This document shows, piece by piece, positions 16,443 through 25,161 of a stretch of 64,000 nucleotides of DNA. The notes beneath the pieces were generated by a model. That model was not told where the DNA came from, did no database searches, and saw only the letters and a program-made list of their open reading frames with translations. Position 1 is the stretch's first letter; each line of letters begins with the position of its first letter. The DNA comes from CBIHON01 sp966211965. Its GTDB lineage: Bacteria; Pseudomonadota; Gammaproteobacteria; Burkholderiales; Burkholderiaceae_D. A program made the position numbers and the translations under genes. The stretch spans positions 62,001-126,000 of the forward strand of contig CBIHON010000011.1 of assembly GCA_966211965.1 (NCBI GenBank), in the 5' to 3' direction.

Positions 16443-17450
16443 CTCGCCCCAAGATGAACTGCTGAAGGCGGAGAGAATCGAAGCCTTTTCCTGTATTTGG
16501 AGCAGCAATCATGGCTTGGCATCAAGGACAAGCGTATGCGCAAGATTTGCGTGATCGCGTGTTAGGGGCCCCGGTTCGATCAGAGAAGTAGCGCAACGGT
16601 TTGGTGTGAGCCAATCGTATGTGGCGCGAGCGCGGTCGCGGCGGCGCCGGCTGGGAGAAGATAGTGCGCGCCTCCAGTGCAACCATATGCCGCCGAAACT
16701 GGCGGGCGTCGATGCGGCCATGCCGGACCAAACCTTGGCGCAATTGTGCCAATGGGTGCAAGACCAGCATGGGATTCGGGTCGGCGTGACGACGATGTGG
16801 AAGCGCTTGCGCAAGCTGGGATTGAGCTTTAAAAAAATCGCTGAATGCTGCCGAACAGACACGCGCGGAGGTCGCCCAAGCGCGCCGGGACTGGGTAGCG
16901 CAGCAAGCCCATTGGGATGCCGAGCATTTGGTCTTTCTGGATGAGACCTGGGCCACCACCGCCATGACGCCGCGACGCGGCCGTTCTCCCAGAGGCCGCC
17001 GTTGTATCGGTGCGGCACCGAATGGCCATTGGCAAACGACGACGTTGGTGTGCGCCTTGCGAACGGGCGGATTGGTCGCGCCGCTGGTACTCGATGGGCC
17101 GGTCAATGGCGAGGTATTTCGCCAGTGGGTGCGCCAATTTCTGGCGCGTGAGTTGCGGCCGGGCGATATCGTGGTGAGGGATAATCTGGGCTCTCGCAAA
17201 GTTGCTGGTGTTGCACACGCCATCGAAGCCGCGGGTGCCAAGGTAGGGTATTTGCCGCCCTACAGCCCCGATTACAACCCGATTGAACAAGTCTTTGCCA
17301 AATTGAAGAGCTTGCTGAGAAAAACGGCTGCCCGCACCATGGAAACACTCTGGGAGGCCTGTGGCGGCTTGCTCGAGCGCTTCACCGCCGACGAATGCAC
17401 TCATTACATCCGTCATGCCGGCTATGGCAAGTTAAGGTGAAACTGCTCTA
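16424..17450 (+). mobile_element. IS630-family insertion sequence (about 1.03 kb)
   Basis: The terminal inverted repeats can be read directly: left TAGAGCGAATTCATTC then TAACTCGCC; right, reverse complement, TAGAGCAGTTTCACCT then TAACTTGCC. About 18 of 25 bases match. Each end begins with TA, the IS630 target dinucleotide, so TA duplication fits. Removing the element restores a slightly different hipA 3' end. The element separates hipA from a dnaE2 stump, so the pre-insertion sequence already had these side by side. Confidence 0.85.
16511..17440 (+). pseudogene. IS630-family transposase in three reading frames
   Basis: Frame 1 starts MAWHQGQAYAQDLRDRVLG and stops near 16590. Frame 2 carries SIREVAQRFGVSQSYVARAR, the HTH region. 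After the run TTTAAAAAAA (16828-16837) a third frame encodes the DDE half: LVFLDETWATTAM (first Asp), GDIVVRDNLGSRK (second Asp), then YLPPYSPDYNPIEQVFAKLK (final Glu). The A7 run is a plausible programmed frameshift site, as in several IS630 relatives. The earlier shift in the GGGGCCCC stretch near 16575 is more likely a disabling indel. Confidence 0.75.
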
Positions 17451-17614
17451 GCATTCATCGGTGATGGCAAGCGCGTATAGCCGAGGTGGGCGGCACGCGC
17501 GGCGAGTTCGTGAGGATGGGAGGCGCCGCGCAGGAAGGTGAAGTTGGAGACTCATTGGAGTTCGGCATAGGCCGGCAATTTGGGCGCAGGAAGCGGATTG
17601 CTTGGGTCTGCCAT
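17451..17614 (-). pseudogene. dnaE2: Error-prone DNA polymerase DnaE2 (ImuC) N-terminal stump
   Basis: Starts MADPSNPLPAPKLPAYAELQ, then a TGA (17552-17554) where a Cys codon is expected, then VSNFTFLRGASHPHELAARA, AHLGY. After a one-base loss it continues ALAITDEC, where it is cut by the IS630-type element. This is the start of the PHP domain of DnaE2. Nonsense, frameshift and truncation together make it dead. It lies 47 bp downstream of a LexA box, as expected for an SOS-induced mutagenesis polymerase. Confidence 0.8.
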
Positions 17615-17658
17615 GGCCGTCCTTCGGTCGGTGAAGGTTACTGTAAATCATGGATGAA

Positions 17659-17678
17659 TACTGTATTTATATACAGTA
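17659..17678. promoter_or_regulatory. LexA (SOS) box
   Basis: TACTGTATTTATATACAGTA: an almost perfect LexA operator, with the CTG-N10-CAG core at 17661-17676. It faces the dnaE2 stump on the minus strand and a small frame starting at 17690 or 17795 on the plus strand. It is likely the surviving SOS promoter of an imu-type or plasmid-borne mutagenesis cassette. Confidence 0.85.
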
Positions 17679-17794
17679 TAATTCAATCATGACGTTGCAC
17701 AATATGCGACGACAGCCAGCGTGGACGGCTGAGGTTTTTACCTGCAGCTACCGCCGAGATCAACAGGAACCCGGATGGGGAAAAGGAAGGTTGG

Positions 17795-18070
17795 ATGCCA
17801 ATACAACTACCGCGCAACGTGACGGCGCAACGGGTGCCGATCTCCGATTCGTCATTTTTCTATGTGCTGCGGCACTGCGAGCTGGGTGTATTGGGCAAGA
17901 TCAGGGTCGAACAAGGACCGGCGGGCGGCTTCAAGGTGAAGCCGGAATTGTTCGCGCCGGACGGCAGCAGCGCGTTGAATGAACGGCGACGGGTCGCGTT
18001 CGAACCGATTGTGCGTTCGGCGATCATGGAGCTTGATGACTCGGTGTTGCCGGCTGACGCGGTATTGTGA
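17795..18070 (+). CDS. Hypothetical protein downstream of LexA box
   Basis: A 91-residue frame (MPIQLPRNVTAQRVPISDSS ... LGKIRVEQGPAGGFKVKPEL ... NERRRVAFEPIVRSAIMEL). Its balanced composition, with beta-strand-like and acidic C-terminal segments, suggests a real small protein. I do not recognise it. The stretch from 17690 to 17795 reads in another frame (MTLHNMRRQPAWTAEVFTCS), so an upstream part could have been shifted out of frame. If expressed, the LexA box would place it under SOS control. Confidence 0.4.
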   Translation: MPIQLPRNVTAQRVPISDSSFFYVLRHCELGVLGKIRVEQGPAGGFKVKPELFAPDGSSALNERRRVAFEPIVRSAIMELDDSVLPADAVL

Positions 18071-18108
18071 GGCACGGCACCGGCAATAAGGTGCAGGAAG
18101 GGCGGAAG

Positions 18109-18246
18109 ATGGATTACTACGTGTGGAAGCTTGTCGTGTTTTGGGTTAGCGGCAGGATCAACTGGTTTTGTCTGCGCCGCGCGTTGCGCGAACGACCGCT
18201 GCTGGTCATCGGCAGGCGCCGGGTGTACATGGCCGGCAACGGATAA
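18109..18246 (+). CDS. Small hypothetical membrane-like peptide
   Basis: A 45-codon frame starting MDYYVWKLVVFWVSGRINWF then CLRRALRERPLLVIGRRRVY. It has a hydrophobic start and an arginine-rich tail, and GGAAGGGCGGAAG precedes the ATG. It follows the 17795 frame by 38 bp. It could be a small plasmid-type protein, or a fragment. Confidence 0.3.
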   Translation: MDYYVWKLVVFWVSGRINWFCLRRALRERPLLVIGRRRVYMAGNG

Positions 18247-18447
18247 CGTTTATCGCCCGCATCGCGCCGCTGCTGTTGCCCATAAAAGTGGCATGGCGGA
18301 AATTCCTTGTCAAGACTGGCTTGGGAGCAGGTTTGCCGGCGTTATCCACAGTGCTATCCACATAGATTGTGAGTAAGTCCGGAAGGTATCCACGCCCTCG
18401 TGTGGAGTCGTAGCTCGGTTGCTGGACTATGCGCTGACAGCGGTCGT

Positions 18448-18696
18448 TCAAAAGGGGTTGTCGACCTTGGTCACCGGCGGCGCCGGCAGCTTTGCCGGCA
18501 AGGCCTTGTCGGCTTCCAGCGCCTTCACAACGTCATCCAGCAAGGCTTTCAAGGCGCGCGCATGGGCCAGGCCGACCTAGTCGCGGGTCAGATCGACGTC
18601 ACCGAAAAGACTGACGCGGTCGAGGCGGTTTTCGATGTTGAGCTTGCCGATGGCGAGGGCATCGGACTCGTTGGCAAACGGGATCAGTTTCGGCAT
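18448..18696 (-). pseudogene. Small hypothetical gene with an internal stop codon
   Basis: With a good ribosome site (AAGGAAAAGCG) and ATG at 18696, the frame reads MPKLIPFANESDALAIGKLN, IENRLDRVSLFGDVDLTRD, a TAG stop at 18577-18579, then VGLAHARALKALLDDVVKAL, EADKALPAKLPAPPVTKVDN, PF and a natural stop. Reading the TAG as CAG gives an uninterrupted 82-residue protein, so this is a recent C-to-T type nonsense mutation. Function unknown. Confidence 0.65.
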
Positions 18697-18729
18697 CGCT
18701 TTTCCTTGTTTATTTTTTCAGAAAATGAA

Positions 18730-19107
18730 TCAGATTTTCGACAGCGTCGAGCACGGCAGTGCTATGCCGATAGGATGCGGCATCGTCACCTTTGGTTCTG
18801 GCTGGCGCTTCCAGCTGCCGGCATCGCTTCGATTGTGCGGCGCCGGCAACGCCATCGCCACGTCTTTGACGCGCTGGTCGACGCCAGGAAGCAGGCTGAT
18901 GCCGATGGTCTTTTCCAGCTGTGACGCGGACAGGGTGGCGTATTCCTTTGTTTCGGCATTGGCGACAAAGTAGGCGCCGGCCTGATGGCGCCGCGGACTG
19001 TAGACCACTTTGTAGAGATGGGTGGGGACCAGCACATTGCCGATCTTTTGCAGATCGCTGCCGATAAACGCCGGCCCTGAAATCACATACAGTTCGCCGT
19101 CTTCCAT
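18730..19107 (-). pseudogene. DNA/RNA non-specific endonuclease, C-terminal fragment
   Basis: The 125-residue frame begins inside the domain (MEDGELYVISGPAFIGS) and continues GNVLVPTHLYKVVYSPRRHQ, AGAYFVANAE and LEKTIGISLLPGVDQRVKDV. This is the typical C-terminal half of NUC-family (Serratia-type) non-specific nucleases. The DRGH metal-binding active site, which should come before this segment, is absent. A few more codons (LDNDRP) extend the frame upstream without a start. It is therefore a truncated gene adjoining the beta-helix gene. Confidence 0.75.
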
Positions 19108-19190
19108 CGGCCGGTCGTTATCGAGGCCAGCGCAAAAGCGGGGTCGCCATGGATAATTGAGAGGGAATGCGCTCGATGGAGAGGCAGCGC

Positions 19191-20279
19191 TCAGCGTTGC
19201 CAGCGATCGCTCAGGGCCTCGTGCGGACCGTGTACCGGGTTGCCGATATTGTCCGAGTAATAGGCGCCGGAGCCGCCCGCCGCCACGTTGTAATCGGTAT
19301 TGTTTTGGCCGCCGCTCGATTGCTGAACCGTGATGCCGTAATGATAGGCAGGGCTTCCCGTCATTGTCGACATTACCGGCAGCACGATGTTGTCCTGGAT
19401 GTTCACATTGCCGCTTTTCATTGCGGCGATCTCACCGGTGCGCCACATGCCGCCCGGCGCCCAATTGTTGGCGTAGCAGGTGTTGTTGCGCACGTCGACA
19501 TTGTCGGAATAATAGACGTGGATGCCCCGGCCGCCGTTGTTGAAGGCGATGTTGTTCTCGATCAAGGTCGATCCTGTGTAGGCCGGATCGATATTGTTGT
19601 TTTGCGTGTGGCGGCTGTCGTCGATGATGATGCCGTTGCCGTCGCTTGGATATTGCTGGCCAGCGGGCGCCACCAGGTTGGCGTTATCGTAAATCTTGTT
19701 GCCGCGTATGATGTTGTGATAGCCGGGGGCGCTATCGACATTCGTAAGCTGGTACAAGGAGATGGCGGAACTGTCGAGCGCCGATCCTCTCGCATTGTTG
19801 TACACGATGTTGCGATAGACCGTGATGTAATCGTTGCCAATGCCGCCGATGCCGGCCACCGGCGAGTCGTGTACCACATTGTCCTGCACCAGCAAATGAT
19901 GCGCCCCGGCCGACAAAAAAATGCCGGTCTTCTGTTGCGACACCACGTCAAATCCGATGACGCCGACATGGTGGACGCCGGATGAAAAATTAATCCCTTG
20001 CTGCTCCGGTTCGACGATCTTCGCTCCCTCGCCGAGGAAGGTAATTTGATTGCCGGCGGTGCCCGAAACCTTTATGTAAATCCCCGTGTAAGTGCCGGGG
20101 CCGACATGCCCGGTATCGCCCGGGCGCAATACATGCATCAGGCGCCACGGATTCTTGCACGGCTGTGCGAGCGTACAGGGGTTGTCGTCGTTTCCAGAAG
20201 TTTGATTGACGTAGAAATCTGCCGCCGCGCAAAATCCCGCAGGCATCAACAACGCAAACATCGCCAGGACTCGCATCAA
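19191..20279 (-). CDS. Secreted right-handed beta-helix protein
   Basis: A 362-residue exported protein with signal peptide MRVLAMFALLMPAGFCAAA. The mature start DFYVNQTSGNDDNPCTLAQP, CKNP is the usual opening of pectate-lyase-like or parallel beta-helix proteins. Repeating rungs follow: HHVGVIGFDVVSQQKTGIFL, HHLLVQDNVVHDSPVAGIGG, DYITVYRNIVYNNARGSALD and NVDVRNNTCYANNW. Such proteins bind or cleave polysaccharides, but no catalytic residues can be assigned. The end (GPHEALSDRWQR) adjoins gene fragments, so the C-terminus may be truncated. Confidence 0.8.
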   Translation of the reverse strand: MMRVLAMFALLMPAGFCAAADFYVNQTSGNDDNPCTLAQPCKNPWRLMHVLRPGDTGHVGPGTYTGIYIKVSGTAGNQITFLGEGAKIVEPEQQGINFSSGVHHVGVIGFDVVSQQKTGIFLSAGAHHLLVQDNVVHDSPVAGIGGIGNDYITVYRNIVYNNARGSALDSSAISLYQLTNVDSAPGYHNIIRGNKIYDNANLVAPAGQQYPSDGNGIIIDDSRHTQNNNIDPAYTGSTLIENNIAFNNGGRGIHVYYSDNVDVRNNTCYANNWAPGGMWRTGEIAAMKSGNVNIQDNIVLPVMSTMTGSPAYHYGITVQQSSGGQNNTDYNVAAGGSGAYYSDNIGNPVHGPHEALSDRWQR

Positions 20280-21073
20280 TTCCCTCCCAAGAAAAATTCG
20301 AATGCTTCAGGTCGTATGTGAAATCAAGTTCCGCGATTGTACCGGATTGTCCGGGGCAGTCCTGGCACGGGTGCGTTCGGCCGTGCGGCGGCATTGCCAG
20401 TCCAGTATCGAACCGGCACTCCTGCAAAGGGGGGAGGGTTGGGCTCAAGTCGAGATTACTGGTGATGTACAGAACCCTCGGAGGAGAGACCGGAGTGCAG
20501 GAAGCGTCGCACGAAAATGTGGCGAGCATCAACGGGATCATTGCCGCGCATGCTCAGCGGCAGATTTATGCCAAGGGCGATTGATTTATGTCCGAGTTGG
20601 CGATCGGCGGCGTTCGTTGGGGAGTGGGCATTCTGCAGGACTTGCAGAGCCGGAACCCCTGAACCTGATAAGCATTTTCTTTAACTTCAAAAACTTGGAT
20701 GAGTTTTTAACAAATTTTGCGCGCATCCCGGCCGCCGTGAAGCAGAACGGCGAAATCCTTAGCGTACAATTTTTTCCGTTTCCTCAATTTCCCCCTATAT
20801 ATCTGAAAAGCTTAACGACACCGACGCGTAATTGCCGCGCCGTTCGTTTGTCGCTAGGCGCACCAGTGCAGCAATGGAGCGGGGTATGTCTGTACGGAAA
20901 AGAGCGGTGATAAGAAGCAGGATGTGACTGCTCAAGGATGGCGGCCGCAGGTGTTACGCCAACCGCTTCACGCACCACCGAATCGAGGCGTTTCCCATCG
21001 TTACAAATGCCGCCGAACAAGGTAAGCCTGCGAAGTGATTCAATCCGCGCAATCTTCTTAGCCGCCTTCATCC
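20280..21073. other. Intergenic region, no supported gene
   Basis: About 790 bp with no frame that looks like a protein. Overlapping frames on both strands (for example 20302-20910 plus and 20784-21221 minus) are low in recognisable motifs. An AT-rich stretch at 20670-20800 could hold a promoter. It is probably degraded DNA within the island. Confidence 0.4.
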
Positions 21074-21556
21074 GTGACGACGTATCTGACCATTCCCGAC
21101 GAAGAGAAGGCGCTTGCACTGGCGTTGGGCGCATCGCGTGATCCTGCGAGCGGGTTGGTCTTCGTGCCGGCCGGTGCCGAGCTGACGCAGTTCCAATCCT
21201 GGTTGCCGGCAGGCGTGCCAACCGGCGCGCTGGCCGCGCCCGCCAAAGGCATCACGCTCACCCTCCTGCTTTCCCGTATCGGCGACGCCATTGCACACGC
21301 ATTGCCACGCCCCGAGTGGGTACGCATCGAAATCAGCGCCCTTTCCAGTAAGAACGGGCACTTGTATCTCGGTGTCGTCGACCGGGACGAGTCCGGCAAA
21401 GAACTCGCGAAGTCAAGAGCAAGCATCTGGCGCAATCAGGCCAATCAGATCGGCGAAAAATTTTTCAAGGTAACGAATACGCGCTTGGCGGCCGGCATGA
21501 AGGTCCTGGTGCTGGTCCAGGTCCAATTCAATGGCCAATACGGTCTATCCCTCTAA
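21074..21556 (+). pseudogene. DUF5710 / exodeoxyribonuclease VII large-subunit-like, truncated
   Basis: The first 45 residues (MTTYLTIPDEEKALALALGA ... GLVFVPAGAELTQFQSWLP) match DUF5710, a small domain common in plasmid-type proteins. Residues 75-160 match the N-terminal OB fold of the ExoVII large subunit: WVRIEISALSSKNGHLYLGV, RASIWRNQANQI and VLVLVQVQFNGQYGLSL. The large catalytic region that should follow is missing. The frame ends exactly where the truncated recombinase on the other strand ends, so a deletion joined the two. Confidence 0.7.
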
Positions 21557-22572
21557 TGCGGCGACGCCGCGCGCAATAACAGAATCCGGGCCGGATTGCT
21601 TGCGTCAAGGCTGTCGGCAACCGCCTCAAAAATTCCTTTCACTTCCCGATACAGTCCCGCTTCCTGCAGCGAACCACCCTTGAATCCGTGAATCAGCGGG
21701 ACACACTCGTGCTCGGCCGGCTCTGCCGGCAGGCCGTGCGCTAAGCGGTACGCGCGCGGCTTGTGCGGCTTGTTTCCCTTGCCGTTGACGTAGAGCGTCC
21801 AGCAGCCGGCAGATTCGGCCTGGATGCGCGGCAAGCCGCTATTGATCGACCAAGCGAGTTCGACCAAGCGCACGCCGGCGTAGCGGTACAAGGCCCAGAT
21901 TGCGCCGCGACGCGCCTGCAGGATATCCGGTTCCACCTGTTTTCCGGCCATGGCGTCCTCCACCCAGGCATCACACCTTGCCAGGAGGGCGGCGGGAATA
22001 AAACGCTGCGGCGCAAAGGTGGCGCGCGGCTGGGCGCCGGTCACCAATCCGGCCGCCGGATTCGCCGTCAAATAACCGGTCTCGCTCCAATGCCGGTATA
22101 AGCTGGCGACCACCGCCTGCGCGCGTGCCGTCGAGCGCTCACCCAAGGCGGGAGTAGATTGCTGGCCGTCATCCGAAACCGATGTCCGTGCGCTGCGCAA
22201 GGTATCACGGTAGGACAACAAATTGTTACGCGTCAGGTCGGACAAGGAGCCGATTTGCCGGGCGTCGCACCAGCCGATGATTTTGCGGAGCTCGGCCACA
22301 TATGCGCGCAAGGTGTGACGCGAGCGGCTCGCCCGCTCGCGCAGAAACAGCGACACGGCTTGGGTATCATCCACCACCGCCAGCGTATTGGTGTCGGCGT
22401 GCCGGTTGACGAAGCGCCCGCCGCGGGCCAGCCACGCGGCGTGTTCCGTGCCATTCGGATCGAGCGCCTGCAGGCATGACTCGGCGTGGTCCGCCTCGCC
22501 GGTACTGGCAATCCGGGAGTTCAATGACGGTATAGCGTTTCGCACGATAGGCACAAAATGCTTGCACGCCAT
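21553..22572 (-). pseudogene. Tyrosine recombinase lacking the catalytic C-terminus
   Basis: A 339-residue frame with the SAM-like core-binding domain (VSLFLRERASRSRHTLRAYV, ELRKIIGWCDARQIGSLSDL) and the first part of the catalytic domain: IWALYRYAGVRLVELAWSIN with the first catalytic Arg, then WTLYVNGKGNKPHKPRAYRL. It stops at LLLRAASPH, exactly where the second block (HxxR ... H/W ... Tyr) should start. Without those residues it cannot recombine DNA. The convergent ExoVII-like fragment is truncated at the same point. Confidence 0.75.
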
Positions 22573-22598
22573 GTCCCGAACTGATTTAATCCGGCGTT

Positions 22599-23196
22599 AT
22601 GGTACCTACCTGCATCCTTCTCATCGACGATCACGCGCTGTTCCGTTCCGGCCTTTCCCTGGTGCTGCGCTCCGGCATTGCAGATGTGCAGGTTGTGGAG
22701 GCGGCCTCGCTGGAGCAAGCCATGCGCGATGCGATCGAGACTCCTGCCGTTGTGCTGCTGGATATTCAACTGCAGGGCTTGAATGGGCTGGAGGGCATCG
22801 ACCTGCTCAAGCGCAAATGGCCACAGGTGCCGATCATCATGCTGTCTTCCGATGCGACGCCAAAGACCGTGAAGCTGGCGCTGGAACGCGGCGCGGCGGC
22901 CTTCGTATCGAAGGCCGACACCGCCGACAAGATCCTCTCGCTCATCGGCCACGTGCTGCGCGGGCAACCGGCGACTTCTCCGCATTTATCTGCCGCGCTG
23001 CAAGACGGGCAAGATATGGCGCAGCCGCGCCTGACGCCGCGCCAATGCGAGGTGCTCGATCTGCTGTGCCAAGGCTTGGCCAACAAGGTCATCGCACGGC
23101 GCCTGGACGTTTGTGCAGGCGATATTGGCCTTCCTGCAGGTATCGAGCCGTTCCGAGGCCGTGTTCGCCGCACGTCATCGCGGCCTGGTCTCTTAA
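22599..23196 (+). pseudogene. LuxR-type response regulator with a deletion in the HTH
   Basis: The receiver domain is intact: ILLIDDHALFRSGLSLVLRS, VVLLDIQLQGLNGLEGIDLL with the phospho-Asp, then Lys in FVSKADTAD. The LuxR HTH starts normally (RLTPRQCEVLDLLCQGLANK, VIARRLDV), then about 22-25 bases are missing and the frame shifts. The true end is visible in another frame as VQAILAFLQVSSRSEAVFAA, RHRGLVS with stop at 23194-23196. The recognition helix (SENTVKGH-like) is lost, so DNA binding is abolished. It pairs with the broken kinase downstream. Confidence 0.8.
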
Positions 23197-23209
23197 GGCA
23201 AGCTGACGC

Positions 23210-24168
23210 GTGCAAATCGACCAGGCGATCCTTGCCGAACGGGCGCGCTATGCCCGCCGCAATATGCCGGCCACGGCATTCATCAATCTGACAGGTGTGT
23301 GCACCACGACAGCTGTGTTTTGGGGAGCCGTAGCGCCGGCATATCTGGCGCTCTGGCTGGGAAGCTTTGTCGCGTTGACGCTTTACTGGTTCCGGGTCAA
23401 TTGGCTGTTTCGCGATTCGGCATTCACGCCAGAGCATGCGTACAGCATGTTCCGGCAACTATGCGGGATTGGACTTCTCATCAGCGTCGCCTGGAGCACC
23501 GGCATGTTTTTCTTTTTCCCAAAAGGCGAACTGGTGCAGCAGTTCGCCTTTTAATATTTCGTGAATTCCATCAACTTGGCAATCCCGAACGGGACCGCCG
23601 CAAAGGCTTGGGCTTGGGTTTGGCGATTGCCGGCGGATTGGCGAAAACCCTGGGACACGACTTGTCCTTGAGGTCCACGCCCGGGCGCGGCAGCGTATTT
23701 CGTTTGGCATTGCCGATTGCCGATGTCGCGGCGGTCAAAGACGATGCCTGTCACGGCGCGCCGTCCTTGGCGGGCAAGCTTCATGCACGTGTCCTGGTGG
23801 TCGACGATGAAGACGCGGTGCGTGCCGGCATGCTGCATCTGTTGCGCGATTGGGGCTGCGAGGTCGAGGCGGTCGAATCGATCGAGGATGCGCTGGCGTC
23901 GGCGCGCGCCCATCGGCCGGATATGATTCTCTGCGATTATCGCTTGCGCGAGCAAGGCAATGGCGCGCAAGCGATCGCCGTGTTGCGCGCGCAATGCGGC
24001 GCCGCGATACCGGCGCTGCTCATTACCGGCGATACCGCACCGGACCGGCTCAGCGAAGCGAACGCTTCGGGCATACCGCTGCTGCATAAACCGGTCTCGC
24101 CCGCGCTGCTGTATCGTCGCATGGAGGAAATATTAGCCTCTTATGATTCAAATCATCACAAAATCTGA
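23210..24168 (+). pseudogene. Hybrid histidine kinase with a large internal deletion
   Basis: The first frame (23210-23554) encodes an N-terminal membrane region: AFINLTGVCTTTAVFWGAVA, YLALWLGSFVALTLYW, LCGIGLLISVAW. Near 23545 the frame changes to IFREFHQLGNPERDRRKGLG, LGLAIAGGLA (the last part of the HATPase domain, G2 box). A full receiver domain follows: VLVVDDEDAVRAGMLHLLRD, DMILCDYRL, ALLITGDTA, LLHKPV. The dimerisation His box and most of the ATPase domain are gone. Together with the damaged regulator this is a dead two-component system. Confidence 0.8.
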
Positions 24169-24308
24169 TCAGATTTTCTCAAACTTACTTCAACGAACGA
24201 CGGTTATTTGGTTTCCAAAAATATAAGTTTGAAAATCTTGCGGACTCCAAGTCATTGATATTGCAAGATAACTGATTTTTCGAAATCCTTGCGGAGATTG
24301 ATAGAAAT

Positions 24309-24845
24309 TTGCTCTATTCAGCCGAGTCACAAATTTTGAGAATAAGATTGAAATTTTGTGCGACGCAGGCAGAGGCGCTCAAGAAATTCTGGGAAGACTT
24401 GCGGGAAAAAAGTCGGATACGGATCGAACATCCGGATTTACCTGAATCCTTAAAAACAGCTGCCGGTGAGATGACCGCAAGCTTATGGGCGGCCACCCAA
24501 TCTGCCGCGCGGGAGAATTTTGCGGAATTTCGCAACGGAGCCCGTAAAGCCATCATGGCAGCGCAGGCCACAACGGATGCTGCCGGTATGGAACGTGATC
24601 AGGCACAACTAGCCCTGGAACGTACTCAGCAATCACTCGAACAGGCGCTGCAACGAGGCAGTACCTTAGAGCAACAATGTGCGGCAGCAGCGGCCACCAA
24701 TGTTTCGCTGGAACGGCAATTAAAGGAAGCCAAGGAAGGTCAAGCCGTCCTGCACCAGCAGCTTGAGTCTGCCCGCAAGAATTTTTCAGTGGAGCTCGAT
24801 AAGCTCCTTCACCCCCGTCCACGAATATTCTGGGTAAATCAATGA
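24309..24845 (+). pseudogene. KfrA-like plasmid coiled-coil protein fragment
   Basis: Residues about 20-165 resemble the middle of KfrA-type plasmid proteins: ALKKFWEDLREKSRIRI, LPESLKTAAGEMTASLWAAT, then a long heptad-rich coiled coil (ERTQQSLEQALQRGSTLEQQ). The N-terminal winged helix is missing. The coil is cut after SVELDKL, where the second 111-bp repeat begins and supplies an artificial end. KfrA proteins act in plasmid stability, which supports plasmid ancestry for this region. Confidence 0.6.
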
Positions 24846-24918
24846 CTTACACCGATTCGGCACTTTTCGGGGGGCTTTATATGCCCGGGAGGTGAACAGA
24901 TACGTTCCGTCAACCGTA
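24808..24918. repeat. 111-bp dispersed repeat, copy 2
   Basis: Same orientation and nearly the same sequence as 13984-14094. Its left edge coincides with the point where the KfrA-like coding frame breaks, so the junction is an insertion or recombination point. Confidence 0.85.
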
Positions 24919-25161
24919 GCCTACCGGTGCATGCGAGATTGGCAACGGCCTCGTGTGAAGCTATTGGGACAACATAACCTGCTCGCCAGCGCGGCGTCGA
25001 GCTTGCGAAGGGTGGGGGTTTTCTGCTGATTCTGTCGCATAAGATGCCGCAGCTGGCGTAGGCTGGTTTCCATTCATGTTCAGCAAATCTATCCAATGCG
25101 CAATACGCATTGAGATGCTAAAAATAATGCATTTGAATTATGCAAATCATTGTAGTCCAAT

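Noticed and set aside
18342..18362. Two DnaA-box-like sequences as a replication origin
   Set aside because: One perfect and one near-perfect box are too few. There are no iterons, rep gene or AT-rich unwinding element nearby, so it is kept only as weak context for plasmid ancestry.
19167..19985. Plus-strand frame of 272 codons rich in Val, Ile and Asp
   Set aside because: Antisense of the beta-helix gene; the repeated hydrophobic pattern is the mirror of its rungs.
20302..20910. Plus-strand frame of 202 codons
   Set aside because: Overlaps the start of the beta-helix gene region, has no motif, and its composition changes abruptly in the middle.
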